Origin: Aquimarina mycalae
GTDB lineage: Bacteria; Bacteroidota; Bacteroidia; Flavobacteriales; Flavobacteriaceae
Length of the DNA: 64,000 nucleotides
Assembly (NCBI RefSeq): GCF_029906345.1
Contig: NZ_JARYGY010000004.1
Location: 372,001-436,000, forward strand
Reading direction: 5' to 3'
Of this stretch, positions 21,301 through 28,100 are shown in pieces; within the stretch, counting starts at the first letter, position 1; the number at the start of each line of letters is the position of its first letter. A model generated the notes under the pieces. That model was not told where the DNA came from. It was given only the letters and a program-made list of their open reading frames with translations, and did no database searches. Both the position numbers and the translations under genes were made by a program.

Positions 21301-23992
21301 AGCTACGGCTGCTTTAGTAACCGATGTTGCTTGCTTTGGAGACTCGAACGGTGAGATAAATTTAGATGTTTCTATGTATACAGGAACGTATAACTATACG
21401 GTTACAAATACTGTTACGAGTACAGTTACTGCGACTGGATCTGGAGATACTGCCGTAGCTAATCCATTATTAATAGGTAGTTTACCAGCAGGAACATATG
21501 AAATTTTTGTAGAAGCGTTGGATACACCTTTCTGTGATGAAACAACAAATAGAGTTACACTAGCTTCGCCAGCTGAATTAGCAGTTGCTGTCAATCCAGT
21601 GTCAGCTGAAACTTGTAACCCAGGAGATGATGCTTCAATTCAGGCAGTTGGAACTGGAGGAACTGGAACAATTGAGTATCAATTAGAACAGCCTGCAGGG
21701 ACACCATTAATTGCTTATGGAGTGGTTACTAATGGATTGTTTGAGAATTTAGATGCAGGTACTTATACGGTAAGTGTAAGGGATGCTAGCTTATGTGTAG
21801 CTTCACAAGACATTACCATTAATGCTCCAACTGTAACAAGTGTGGTTGCTGTAGAGACTAGTTCTTTACTCTGTTTTGATAGTGTAGATGCAGCAATTAC
21901 TGCAACAGCTAGTGGAGGTCAAGGACCAGGTACTTATTTATTTAGTATTACAAATCCTAATGGTACCACCTCTGCACAGTTTACGAGTACTACAGATACC
22001 TTTATTTTCAACGATTTAGGACCAGGTACATATACCATTAATGTTACAGATAACCTTAATTGTGAGTCAACCGATACTGTTACAATTACTGCTCCAACAG
22101 AGGTTATGGTAACTGTAGATACCGTTAGAGACCCTAGTTGTACGGATCCTACTGCTGATATACAAGTAACAGGATCAGGAGGAACACCTCCTTACGAATA
22201 TAGTATTGATGGAGTAACATTTGTTGCTGGTGATACATTTACCTCTCTTGTAGAAGGTGACTACCAGTTCTATGTAAGAGATGATAATGGATGTATTGGA
22301 GGTCCATCGAATACAGTTCCAGTAAGAGCACCAGAGGATCTTGCAGTTGTGCTGGATTTAGGAAATACAGCAATTATATGTTTCAGTCAGGCTACAGGAT
22401 CTATAGATTCTGAAGTTACAGGAGGATTAGGTAACTATATGTATACATTAATAGGAACTGATTACCTTGGAGTAGGTGTTAATATTGGTCCACAAACCGA
22501 GAGTTTCTTTGGAGATTTATTGGCAGGTGATTATACATATAGAGTAACTAGTGAAGATTGTGGTCCAGAAGATACTGTATTTACAATTACACAGCCAACA
22601 GAGTTTGTTGCTCTTGCTACTACTGAAGATATTACTTGTAATGGAGAAACAGATGGTAGAATTGTTGTAACAGCTACTGGAGGTACTGCACCATATTTCT
22701 ATTCTTTATATGATAGTGCGGGTAATGCTTTATTTACCTTCTTGGAAGATGATATTGACGGTGTTGCAGGTGAGCATATTTTTGATGAGCTTGCTGCTGA
22801 TACGTATCGAGTGGAGGTAGAAGATATTAATGGATGTCCAGAGACGATATTAGATCTTATTATTAACGAACCTCTTGCTATTGATGGTTCTGTTTTATCC
22901 ACAACCGCAGAATCATGTGCAGGTTTTGCAGATGGTACAGCTACGGTATCAATAACAGGTGGTACGATTGGTCCTGACCCGCTAAACCCAGTATACTTCT
23001 GGAGTATAGACGGTGTTACTTTCTTACCAGTTGCCGATCCTGCTAATTTGGTAATCACTGACCTTCCAGGAGGAATAACTACATTGTTTATAAGAGACTT
23101 TAATAATAGTCCAAACTGTGAGTTCCCATTGAACTTAGATATTACTCCAGGAGTTGTTTTAAATGGAGTTTTAAGTGATAGAATAGATTGTCCAGTAATT
23201 GATCCTGTTACAGGAGCAGTTGTGGATGAAATCTATTATATCGACTTCATTTTAGGAGACGATTCTGTAACCACAGATATTATTTATTCGTTAGTAGATC
23301 CTAATGACAATACGATTGTTTTCGATAGTAATATGACAGGAACATTTACAGTGAATCCTGGTACTTACGAAGGATTGATGTTACATGCATCAGGATGTGA
23401 GATGTCTGCAGGTACGATAGAGGTTGAAGAATACACTCCTTTATCGGTTCCAATTGCGCAGATGACAGGTAATGCACAAGATCCTAATGAGTATGAGATT
23501 ATTGTTACAGGAGGAAGTGGAGATTACACTTATTTTGTTGCAATAATTCCAAACGGATCAACAGTAAATGATTTAACAGATGCTGATTATAGAGAGTTAG
23601 ATGAGAATATATTCTCTATTGATGAAACAGCTGAATATGCACTAAGAGTAGTGGATAATTTAGCCTGTGAAGTAATAGGAATTCAGGAATTAACATTTAT
23701 TAATATTGTTATTCCTAATTACTTTACTCCTGATGGAGATGGTACCAATGATGTATGGTATCCAAGACAAGATAGTTCTAATCCAGCTGGTGATCCTTTC
23801 TTCTTTAGTGATATGGAGGTTAAGGTATTCGACAGATATGGTAGATTGTTAGCCGAGTTTGTTGGAGATGAAGAAGGATGGGATGGTATTTACCAAGGAA
23901 GCGAATTACCATCAGGAGATTATTGGTTTACAATTATCTTAAATGATATTGATAATAGAGAGTTTACAGGTCACTTTACTTTATACAGATAA
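9365..23992 (+). CDS. sprB: Giant SprB-type gliding motility adhesin, type B T9SS sorting domain
   Basis: The protein has 4875 residues, somewhat smaller than F. johnsoniae SprB (about 6500, from memory). A signal peptide is cut near LVAQE. Residues 1-320 are a conserved N-terminal region. A protease-associated (PA) domain lies at about 322-420 (AVIRRGSCAF, ITIPAVMIG). A DUF11-like beta domain (FYEITVQNTGNESVTN) lies near 580-700. From about residue 1010 to 4770 there are some 41 SprB-type modules of 75-100 residues. Most carry one cysteine near the start (for example DPICPSGLGSI) and a second near the end (DRFGC). The C-terminus (IVIPNYFTPDGDGTNDVW to FTGHFTLYR) is a textbook CHU_C/type B sorting domain. 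SprB is moved along the cell surface by the gliding motor and acts as the mobile adhesin. The gene sits between sprD and sprF; sprF starts 5 bases after it. Confidence 0.88.
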   Translation: MKLAVHIRSAVILLTFLCIGIKGLVAQEVPFTTPLGNASSLTIEGDLQIISNAITGLSGDQSGTGNAFFIGDTTNYDPNDPYDGGAYNDQLTQDYIDVDSDASTFSSSSADFTASSTCAQIAYAGLYWSATYYIDRVDAANGNDAPQLSNLPLPDSRPDFKTVRLMMPGTTNYIDVTAEAGDAGTIYDGYRNTSTNPNDTASNDIPYVCYADITAELQSLADPATGEARADGTYTVANVRSATGLTESGSGISAGWVMVIIYEDPTLSRKFFSTNHGFLEIECESTSAFELALNTGTFAGQGVNHTQNNFSPGSVSVPNYPALLTADLVLVDDGNGTTDDGCQGLVNAAAVNGNIAVIRRGSCAFTQKVLNAQNAGAIAVVIVNNDGGNGTLTMTGNGTGITIPAVMIGNISGNNIITDMTGNTVNASLTDNLPVGCVNPPETFTYTGFQTLPPPNDIRARFGVAALEGDFGLVGDGLAIQAAPLGGFEIPLSADPVNGATNFFNSSISVDGNYNTARNPNSENTLGFDADIFDVPNTGNSVIGNNQTQVDFTASTEGDRYRIFLNTFSIEIIEPELSVFKRVLDINGVDITGGDVILGQQLFYEITVQNTGNESVTNAFIDDILPANVDYVGGTITTPSGVTATFTNGNREVRFDFADSVVERFDGPLTIRFGVEVVSSCSELRDACSNEIENIATATYTGLISTVTNSGEDSVLGQDACSFDIAGASNFLINLDSCDGNFSAFLCTGTLDLTAGGGFPNYVWTDLGTGAVVGNSQTLTVSAGGVYRVDKTGNPDCADLFEIWTVTAFNTVTNPVIDIANDPTVNGNIRTCPITGDALPEIFLCGATDSQYLDSGFVDATNIVWERLDPAACPAVTRDEDCPTLDSTCDPDWVQVATTRDFTVTDAGEYRIRVEFDGNCNIDFYFNVFKNNFEPNLVIVRDIVCNIPGTLRVQNSSTEYEYQLITPLSGTVIGYQASPEFTGLTEQGTYTVNVRQSNGLPTACVFQATQFMEELDSTVSITPVSPSCPSDQGEIQIQVTDGDSNYTYNISSTTTAFTASEGPTTDPNHIFTGLDPDVYDVEVLSYDGECIDTQQVTINTPAAFTATAILDADLSCTDAEIRIEVTGGSGNFVYSFQGNPASQQGSNIFVITADGTYTFTVADTTTGCTIDTNSVTVNPYTVVEATVAGTDPICPSGLGSILVTVTAGEGPFTYDLDAGTQVVTSNATTQTFSNITIGTHVINVFDRFGCAINTPINVTLTGATAITADIAITDDYRCDATGSPFIPGEITVSNPQNGNGNYEYSIDGTDFTNTTGVFGGLTDGTYTLYIRDTDTAACPVNLGDLTIDPLATVDDITFSVPGASNCVTQSFNITAIGQPVGPTYTYSITPAPISGNSTTGDFRLRRGIVYTITATNTASGCSYSEDFSENGLPEIQITSSVQTNPVTCNGGGDGEFSFTVINSTSFDYTITGPSTNITGTASGADPITTVIGSLPAGTYTIDIVDRSITPPANNCTDSAQVTITEPTNPITIDTAVATDAFCGNPVGTITVTASGGLGNFVYSLDNVTFQTSNVFTGLAAGSYTVYVNDDNGNNTLCTATTPVTINATGVPTLALAGGDLCYDTTNAASREITITGGVGPYTYSVNGGGPVAVATTPTFTIPNLTPGSYSVVVTDSNSCVSAPINFDIQPQLTITANLTKDITCAPNADATIEFVITGGNGTNVIDIIRDGTVIEANYTGGSPYSTSVGGTYEIRVTDAENCTATSAPIVVNPYIPLAATAVGTDPFCPADPGSILVTVTAGDGPYTYDLDGGAQTVTIAANTYTFNNVAIGAHTITVSDPLGCVLSPALNVTITAPTPITATPTLTQDYSCDAAGTGFIFGTITITGAANGNGSYEYSIDGTDFTNTTGVFTGLTDGTYTLYIRDTNTASCPVTLAPQITIDPLQEVTDLDFTLGQVQCPALESTVVVAATGTNGPSTFEYRISAPAGSVTVFSINDTYNLAAGDTYTFEARTTADGCIYTEDITIDNIDAIVVNGTATAEPTCNADTDGSLSFEVTGVDLTATTYSYTVTGGNVPIAPINGAGETASTISDATVAALGNLGAGTYTITVTDDITNCMATDTVIINEPTVLGFTEVVDAADCGASTGIITITASGGRGGYEYELRDAAGVVVLVAYQASDVFTGLAGGTYTVFVRDGNSAAACEFSRQVIVGQTSPGSILAVTGGDACYDTTNQASQWITITGGVGPYTYILDGNAPVAVTLLAPPNPANTFEITGLTPGTYSLFVNDVNNCSTPAINFTIADELTIAASLTQDLTCIIGNENAIIDITTTGGNGGNTFELSTNGGAYVAYGGPFPFTTLTAGTYQFRVTDAAVPTACQAETAIITVTPAPAPVATVVPTDIFCNGDTTGIITFTIDTTVGTGPYETSIDNGGTFSSQTVYSGLAAGTYNYVVRDAKQCTLTGTVTVDEPDAITADIRATPVSCAGGTFSYGTVIVENVAGGTTGAIGYTYTLFNSDGTLVTAASALPAVFTTGNTVTTTVDNFTFGEVNFGTYYITVEDENSCLITTSTVTVSSPPDDLDIVFEPGPSDCNATGAVYDIAIVNGASPYQIRLVGEPAPLGTFNLTNGLATNFPGPPFIPDASVGGNLHRFTGLLFGVSYIVEIQDAGGCIYRETLAPQTNVASPTVTLDTLSNISCNGLTDGSITVDVTAFAGVGLQWELFNSATGASILTNNDAAATDPYSLNIPNLGIGNYTLAVATPTDPFCTGTINFSITEPPLLELVFISQTAANCNIDAEVVVNGQGGTPPYQYAAVLDGAAAPAIGAYGPSSTLVLDPALGLDWDIYVIDSSVTVAAPGFCSAGPLDVSIVETPDPVFTSVPNFVDDPCTFDNDYTLTVLATGSTALEFGIDDGDTGTADAPVFVAGTPTGNPNEYTYTYTIAGPSVDQYTLTVRDANGCFDTDDIIVYEELIVDADFSTEPNCTDADGQITVTVTGGSDFTVNPGNFTFVLTGSDSGGSPVGPISQTGAGGNIFTLVSVGTYTVTVTDIGIGPAPAGCSASDDVSRVIPNNPTVVATPTNTLCVGATDGSILVTTPVGPDTPYTYQLFDFTGGVQGLQIGPDQTDDPLFDGLGDGEYLVIVTSTINGCTAQDDATIVDPSQVMATPSQNTYSCAADNSEVFPDITIDIVDGTPPYTISYTGPSITVTNQPVTGTQFIIDADVAGNYDITVTDSNNCPFVIPTVVVPAFPAITGETVVRDATAVNLGAISCDNPETVLVSIADDGLGTGDYIFEVLETGAIVDTALLDLDAQFTLPDVGIYTFEITDERTGCSVTTTYEVMPFDTIAATLNLVTDVLCFGDTSGEVNLNITGYTGTYNYTVTNTVTSTVTATGAGDTAVSNPLLIGTLLAGTYEVTVEALDAPFCDETTNRATIAQPAELTLDFLSATTANCNEALSDVVVDADGGVGPYNYAYVAGVLPQPNPGTFPESDTFSLDPLVSLNWVVFVQDANGCIVSTQIAIPAPTPDPVLDPIPPFVDDACNFDNDYTFTVTASGFGQLTYQLDAGVPEPGNVSNTEHQFMVTGPGTYTVTVYDGNNCPSNQESITVLEELIVDATFTTDPTCLDANGTITATVTGGSGGVITYTLEDLGPPVSVFATNTTGVFINVPAGDYRVIALDPGASAAGCTDDFLISFDVPEEPILVLEENEPVSCIGDSDGFILVSLQTGTDGDSPFVYELYDFTGGIQGALLQGPQTDDPLFDGLAAGDYQVIVTSANSCVDTLEPITIASPTQVTATASQNTYSCDPTDNSEIFPDITVDIVDGTPPYSISYTGPGITVTNQPVTGTQFIIDADVSGNYDITVFDDNNCSFAVPTEVVNPFPIMTNPTVTLVDRITCDAPNAEVVTVSVDRITGNVAGFEFDVLPVGGTDVQTVPEDVSGTTTATVNLPAVGNYVIRITDLDTGCYIDTAPYEVAPFDTIIATAALVTDVACFGDSNGEINLDVSMYTGTYNYTVTNTVTSTVTATGSGDTAVANPLLIGSLPAGTYEIFVEALDTPFCDETTNRVTLASPAELAVAVNPVSAETCNPGDDASIQAVGTGGTGTIEYQLEQPAGTPLIAYGVVTNGLFENLDAGTYTVSVRDASLCVASQDITINAPTVTSVVAVETSSLLCFDSVDAAITATASGGQGPGTYLFSITNPNGTTSAQFTSTTDTFIFNDLGPGTYTINVTDNLNCESTDTVTITAPTEVMVTVDTVRDPSCTDPTADIQVTGSGGTPPYEYSIDGVTFVAGDTFTSLVEGDYQFYVRDDNGCIGGPSNTVPVRAPEDLAVVLDLGNTAIICFSQATGSIDSEVTGGLGNYMYTLIGTDYLGVGVNIGPQTESFFGDLLAGDYTYRVTSEDCGPEDTVFTITQPTEFVALATTEDITCNGETDGRIVVTATGGTAPYFYSLYDSAGNALFTFLEDDIDGVAGEHIFDELAADTYRVEVEDINGCPETILDLIINEPLAIDGSVLSTTAESCAGFADGTATVSITGGTIGPDPLNPVYFWSIDGVTFLPVADPANLVITDLPGGITTLFIRDFNNSPNCEFPLNLDITPGVVLNGVLSDRIDCPVIDPVTGAVVDEIYYIDFILGDDSVTTDIIYSLVDPNDNTIVFDSNMTGTFTVNPGTYEGLMLHASGCEMSAGTIEVEEYTPLSVPIAQMTGNAQDPNEYEIIVTGGSGDYTYFVAIIPNGSTVNDLTDADYRELDENIFSIDETAEYALRVVDNLACEVIGIQELTFINIVIPNYFTPDGDGTNDVWYPRQDSSNPAGDPFFFSDMEVKVFDRYGRLLAEFVGDEEGWDGIYQGSELPSGDYWFTIILNDIDNREFTGHFTLYR
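12944..16576 (+). repeat. SprB superduplication A: two copies of a seven-module block
   Basis: Modules 3-9 (first Cys codon 12944) and 10-16 (first Cys codon 14726) correspond one to one. The matching Cys motifs are DPIC/DPFC, DYRC/DYSC, SNC/QVQC, PVTC/EPTC, DAFC/DAADC, GDLC/GDAC and DITC/DLTC. The next module (Cys 16577) again resembles the first. The Cys-to-Cys steps are 1782 and 1851 bp. A 38-base exact match starts at 13271 and 15053. Confidence 0.85.
17456..21331 (+). repeat. SprB superduplication B: two copies of a different seven-module block
   Basis: Modules 20-26 (Cys 17456) and 27-33 (Cys 19433) pair one to one. FVDDPC pairs with FVDDAC (offset 1956 bp) and NTYSC with NTYSC (offset 1890 bp). 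A third block begins at Cys 21332, where the GTYNYTV motif reappears 1899 bp after its first copy. The Cys-to-Cys steps are 1977 and 1899 bp. Confidence 0.85.
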
Positions 23993-23997
23993 TAAGT

Positions 23998-24975
23998 ATG
24001 AGAACGTACACAAGACATATGATAATAGCTATAGTTTTATTAATTACTATAGCAAGTACTAGGAGTTATGCTCAGGAGTTTTTTGCGCCAGTTCAGAACC
24101 AATATATTGCAGACAATCCATATTTAATTTCTAGTGCATATGCTGGGATTGGTGATTGCTGGCAAGTTCGCGCTTCTGGTTTTGAACAATGGGTTAATAT
24201 TGCAGATTCTCCAGGCACACAATCCGTGTCTATAGATGGGCGTATATCAGATCGTTCAGGAGTGGGTGCTATATTGTTTAACGATCAGAATGGTTTTACA
24301 ACGCAAAAAGGTGTTCAATTATCTTTTGCACATCACCTAACGTTGAACGAGTACACCAATCAATATTTGTCTTTTGGTATCAGTTATAAGTTTACGCAAT
24401 TCGGTATTGATACCTCTGAGTTTAATGATGGTGACCCAAATTTACCTCCAAGTCAGTCATTACAGAATGTTACAGTTAATAACTCTAACTTTGATATTGG
24501 GGTGTTATATCGTTTAGGTAGGTTTTTCTTAAGCGCCAATGCTGTCAATTTATTACAGAAAGAGATAGACGATTTTAATCCTACAGAGCCATCTTCGATA
24601 CAGAATTACTATGTGTATTCTGGATATACTTTTTATGATCGATTTACGGATATAGAAGTTGAACCTTCAGTATTATATCAAAATTTTGCAGGTGATGGAA
24701 GAAGTACAGCAGATTTAAATTTAAAGGTTAGAAAACTGCATAGAGGAGATTATTATTGGGCAGGTGTAAGTTTAAGATCGTTAGTTGATCAGGATTTTAA
24801 ACCCTTATCTGTATCTCCAATGATAGGAATTAAGAAAGCTAACTTTTATGTAGCCTATGGTTATCAGATAAATGTAAACGAAGTATTTGATGCAAGTAGT
24901 GCTGCAGGATCTCATATGATTACACTAGGGATAGACTTTGGTTGTAGACAGAGTAAATGTGGATGTACATATTAA
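23998..24975 (+). CDS. sprF: SprF, PorP/SprF-family outer-membrane protein
   Basis: The protein has 325 residues with a signal peptide cut near SYAQE. The mature start, FFAPVQNQYIADNPYLIS, followed by AYAGIGDCWQVRAS and a series of amphipathic strands, is typical of the PorP/SprF family (about 300-350 residues). Strands continue to ITLGIDFG near the end, and the protein closes with a short Cys-rich tail (CRQSKCGC). In F. johnsoniae SprF is needed for secretion of SprB to the cell surface, and PorP/SprF proteins bind type B sorting domains at the T9SS. The gene lies 5 bases after the SprB stop and is followed by a strong terminator, so it ends the operon. It therefore is the likely partner of the SprB in front of it. 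Confidence 0.88.
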   Translation: MRTYTRHMIIAIVLLITIASTRSYAQEFFAPVQNQYIADNPYLISSAYAGIGDCWQVRASGFEQWVNIADSPGTQSVSIDGRISDRSGVGAILFNDQNGFTTQKGVQLSFAHHLTLNEYTNQYLSFGISYKFTQFGIDTSEFNDGDPNLPPSQSLQNVTVNNSNFDIGVLYRLGRFFLSANAVNLLQKEIDDFNPTEPSSIQNYYVYSGYTFYDRFTDIEVEPSVLYQNFAGDGRSTADLNLKVRKLHRGDYYWAGVSLRSLVDQDFKPLSVSPMIGIKKANFYVAYGYQINVNEVFDASSAAGSHMITLGIDFGCRQSKCGCTY

Positions 24976-24996
24976 TTCATAAAAATATATAAATGT

Positions 24997-25024
24997 AAAA
25001 CCTGCCTATAAGGCAGGTTTTTTT
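24997..25024 (+). terminator. Strong intrinsic terminator ending the spr operon
   Basis: AAAACCTGCCT pairs perfectly with AGGCAGGTTTT across a three-base ATA loop and is followed by more T residues. It lies 21 bases after the SprF stop codon. Confidence 0.9.
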
Positions 25025-25136
25025 AGTTGCATACAATAATTCTTTACAATTTAATAGAATATTGATAGTAACATTTTGCGTGTTCAAGACACTAACATAT
25101 GAGGATAAAAATTGTACCTAATAACTAACAGAATTA

Positions 25137-28100
25137 ATGAAAATAAAATTACTTTTTAAGTATCTAGTTATACTTGTGTTTACGAATCTACTGGGTACGT
25201 TGAGCTCTATAGCTCAAGAGGTGGCTTTTAAGGCTCCTTTGAACAATGCAAGTAGCATTACCGTAAAAGGAGATATGAAAATCATTGCTAATGCTATAAC
25301 AGGCCTTAGTGGTGATCAAAGTCAAACAGGGAATCCATTTTTCTCTGGAGATACCACAAATTATAACCCTAACGATCCTTATAATGGAGGTTCATATAAT
25401 GATCGATTAACACTTGATTATATTGATATTGATAGCGATGCTACTACATTTAGTTCTAGTAGTGCAGATTTTATAAGTGGAGTTGACTGCCCTAAAATTG
25501 CTTACGCTGGATTATATTGGTCTGCGACTTATTTTGTAGATAGAATTGATGCTGCTAACGGAAACAACAGTCCACAATTAGACAATCTTCCATTAGTAGA
25601 CTCCAGGCCAGATTTTAAGACAATTAAACTTAAATTACCTGGTGCATCTACCTATATCGATGTGACTGCAGAATCAGGAAATGATGGTACTATATATGAT
25701 GGATATAGAAACACTCCAACAAATCCAAATGATAATGCAAGTAATGATATTCCATATGTATGTTATGCAGATGTGACTGCTACTCTTAAAACATTGGCTA
25801 ATCCTGATGGTACATATACTGTTGCTAATGTACGATCGGCAACAGGGCTTACAGCAGCTGGTAGTGGTATTTCTTCTGGTTGGGCAATGGTCATAATATA
25901 TGAAGACCCTGCTTTAAGCAGAAAATATTTTAGTACACAGCATGGATTTTTAGAGATTGCTTGTGAAAATGAATTCGAATTAGGTATTAATAATGGAGCA
26001 TTAGCTGGGCAAGGGTTTTCTCATACGGATAATATTTTTAATCCTGGAAATGTACCTTTACCAGAATATCCGTCTGGATTGACAGGAGATTTGGTATTGG
26101 TAGATGATAATGATGATCAATCAGGGGCAGGAACTACAGATGATGGATGTCAGACTTTAATTAATACAACAGCTGTAAATGGTAAGATAGCAGTGTTGCG
26201 AAGAGGCTAATGCAGTTTTACCGAAAAAGTTATAAATGCACAAAATGCAGGAGCGATTGCGGTAATTGTAGTGAATAATGGTGGAGGAAACGGAGTAATG
26301 GCAATGTCAGGAGGCGATGCAGCTATTTCAATACCAGCGGTGATGATAGGTAATGAAGATGGTGACCTAATAATTGATGAAATTATTAAAGAAGAAGCAT
26401 TGGGCGATTCGATAAGTGTAACGTTGATAAACAGCAGTCCTTCTGATTGTACAAATCCATCAGAGACGTTTACTTATACTGGATTTCAAACACCACCACC
26501 ACCAAATGATGTTAGGGCTAGGTTGGGAGTAGTTTCTTTAGAAGGAGATTTTGGGATCACGGGAGATGAATTGGCAATACAGGCAGCTCCTTTAGGAGGG
26601 TTTGAGGTTCCTTTATCTGCAGAACCAGTGAATACACCAACTAATTTTTTTAATAGCTCGATCTCTGTAGATGGAAATTATAACACAGCACGTAATCCTA
26701 ATTCAGAAAATACGTTAGGGTTTGATGCAGATATTTTTAATGTTGGGAATACAGGAAATTCAATTATAGGCAACAATCAATCAACAGTTGATTTTATAGC
26801 CAGTACAAAAGGGGATAGATATAGAATTTTCTTAAATACATTTAGTATAGAAGTTGTTGAACCAGAATTTACAGGTTATTCAAGGGTACTAGATAGCAAT
26901 GGAAATGATATCACTGGAGCCAATGTAGAGTTTGGACAAGAATATGTTTATGAGTTTTCGGTACAAAATACAGGAAACGAAAACTTAACCAATGTTACGG
27001 CAACGTTTCGAATTAATGATAATGTAGATTTTAGACAAGGAACAATTATCGTTCCTGATGGAGTTACTGCATTATATGATGATATCAATCGTCAAGTTGT
27101 TTTTACGTTTCAGGATAGTGTTTTAGAACGTTTAGATCCCGAACTAACATTACAATTTGGAGTAAAAGTTGTTGATAGTTGTAGAGATTTACGAGATGCG
27201 TGTGATTATGAAATAACAAATACGTTACTTGTTTCATATACAGGTCAAGGTTCTATGATAGCAGTGTTGGATACAGCTCTTTCTGAGCCTGCATCCTGCG
27301 AATTTATTTTGCCTGTTAACTCAAATATTTTGAACAATCCAGGTGATTGTGACCAAGAGTTTAATGCATTAATTTGTTCAGGAAGTGTCGATATTACTGC
27401 AGAAAGTGGTTTTTCTCAATATGTATGGACAGATTTAGGCACAAATATGGTAATTGGAAACACACAAACAATTACATTAAACATGGCAGGTTTATATAAA
27501 GTTGATAAAACAGGAAACCCAGATTGTTTGGATCAAACTGAAATTTGGACAGTAGACGATGTAATTGTTGAGAATCCGATAATAGCTATCGCAAACGACC
27601 CTCTTGTAAATGGAAATGTTAACACGTGTCCTATAACAGGAGATCTTTTACCCGAATTATTTTTATGTAGTGGAGGAGAGCAATATTTAGATTCAGGCTT
27701 TGTAAATGCAACTAATATTGTTTGGGAACGCTTAGATTTTGCTGCTTGTCCTACCGTAGTTAGAGATGAAGATTGCCCTACTTTTGATAGTGCTTGTGAT
27801 CCAGATTGGGTTCAGGTAGCTACTACTAGAGATTTTACGGTTATTGATTCTGGAGAATATAGAATTCGAGCTGAATTCGAAGGGAATTGTACAAAGGATT
27901 TTTATTTCAATGTGTTCATAAACGATTATGCATTTAGTGTTGAAGTTGTAAGTGATATTGTCTGTGATTCCGAGGGAATACTAAGAGTAACCAATCCTTC
28001 TGAAGATTATGAATATCAATTAATAACACCACAAGGAACAACTATTCCTTATCAGGTATTTCCAGAATTTACAGGATTAGTTGAAGCTGGTGAGTACACG

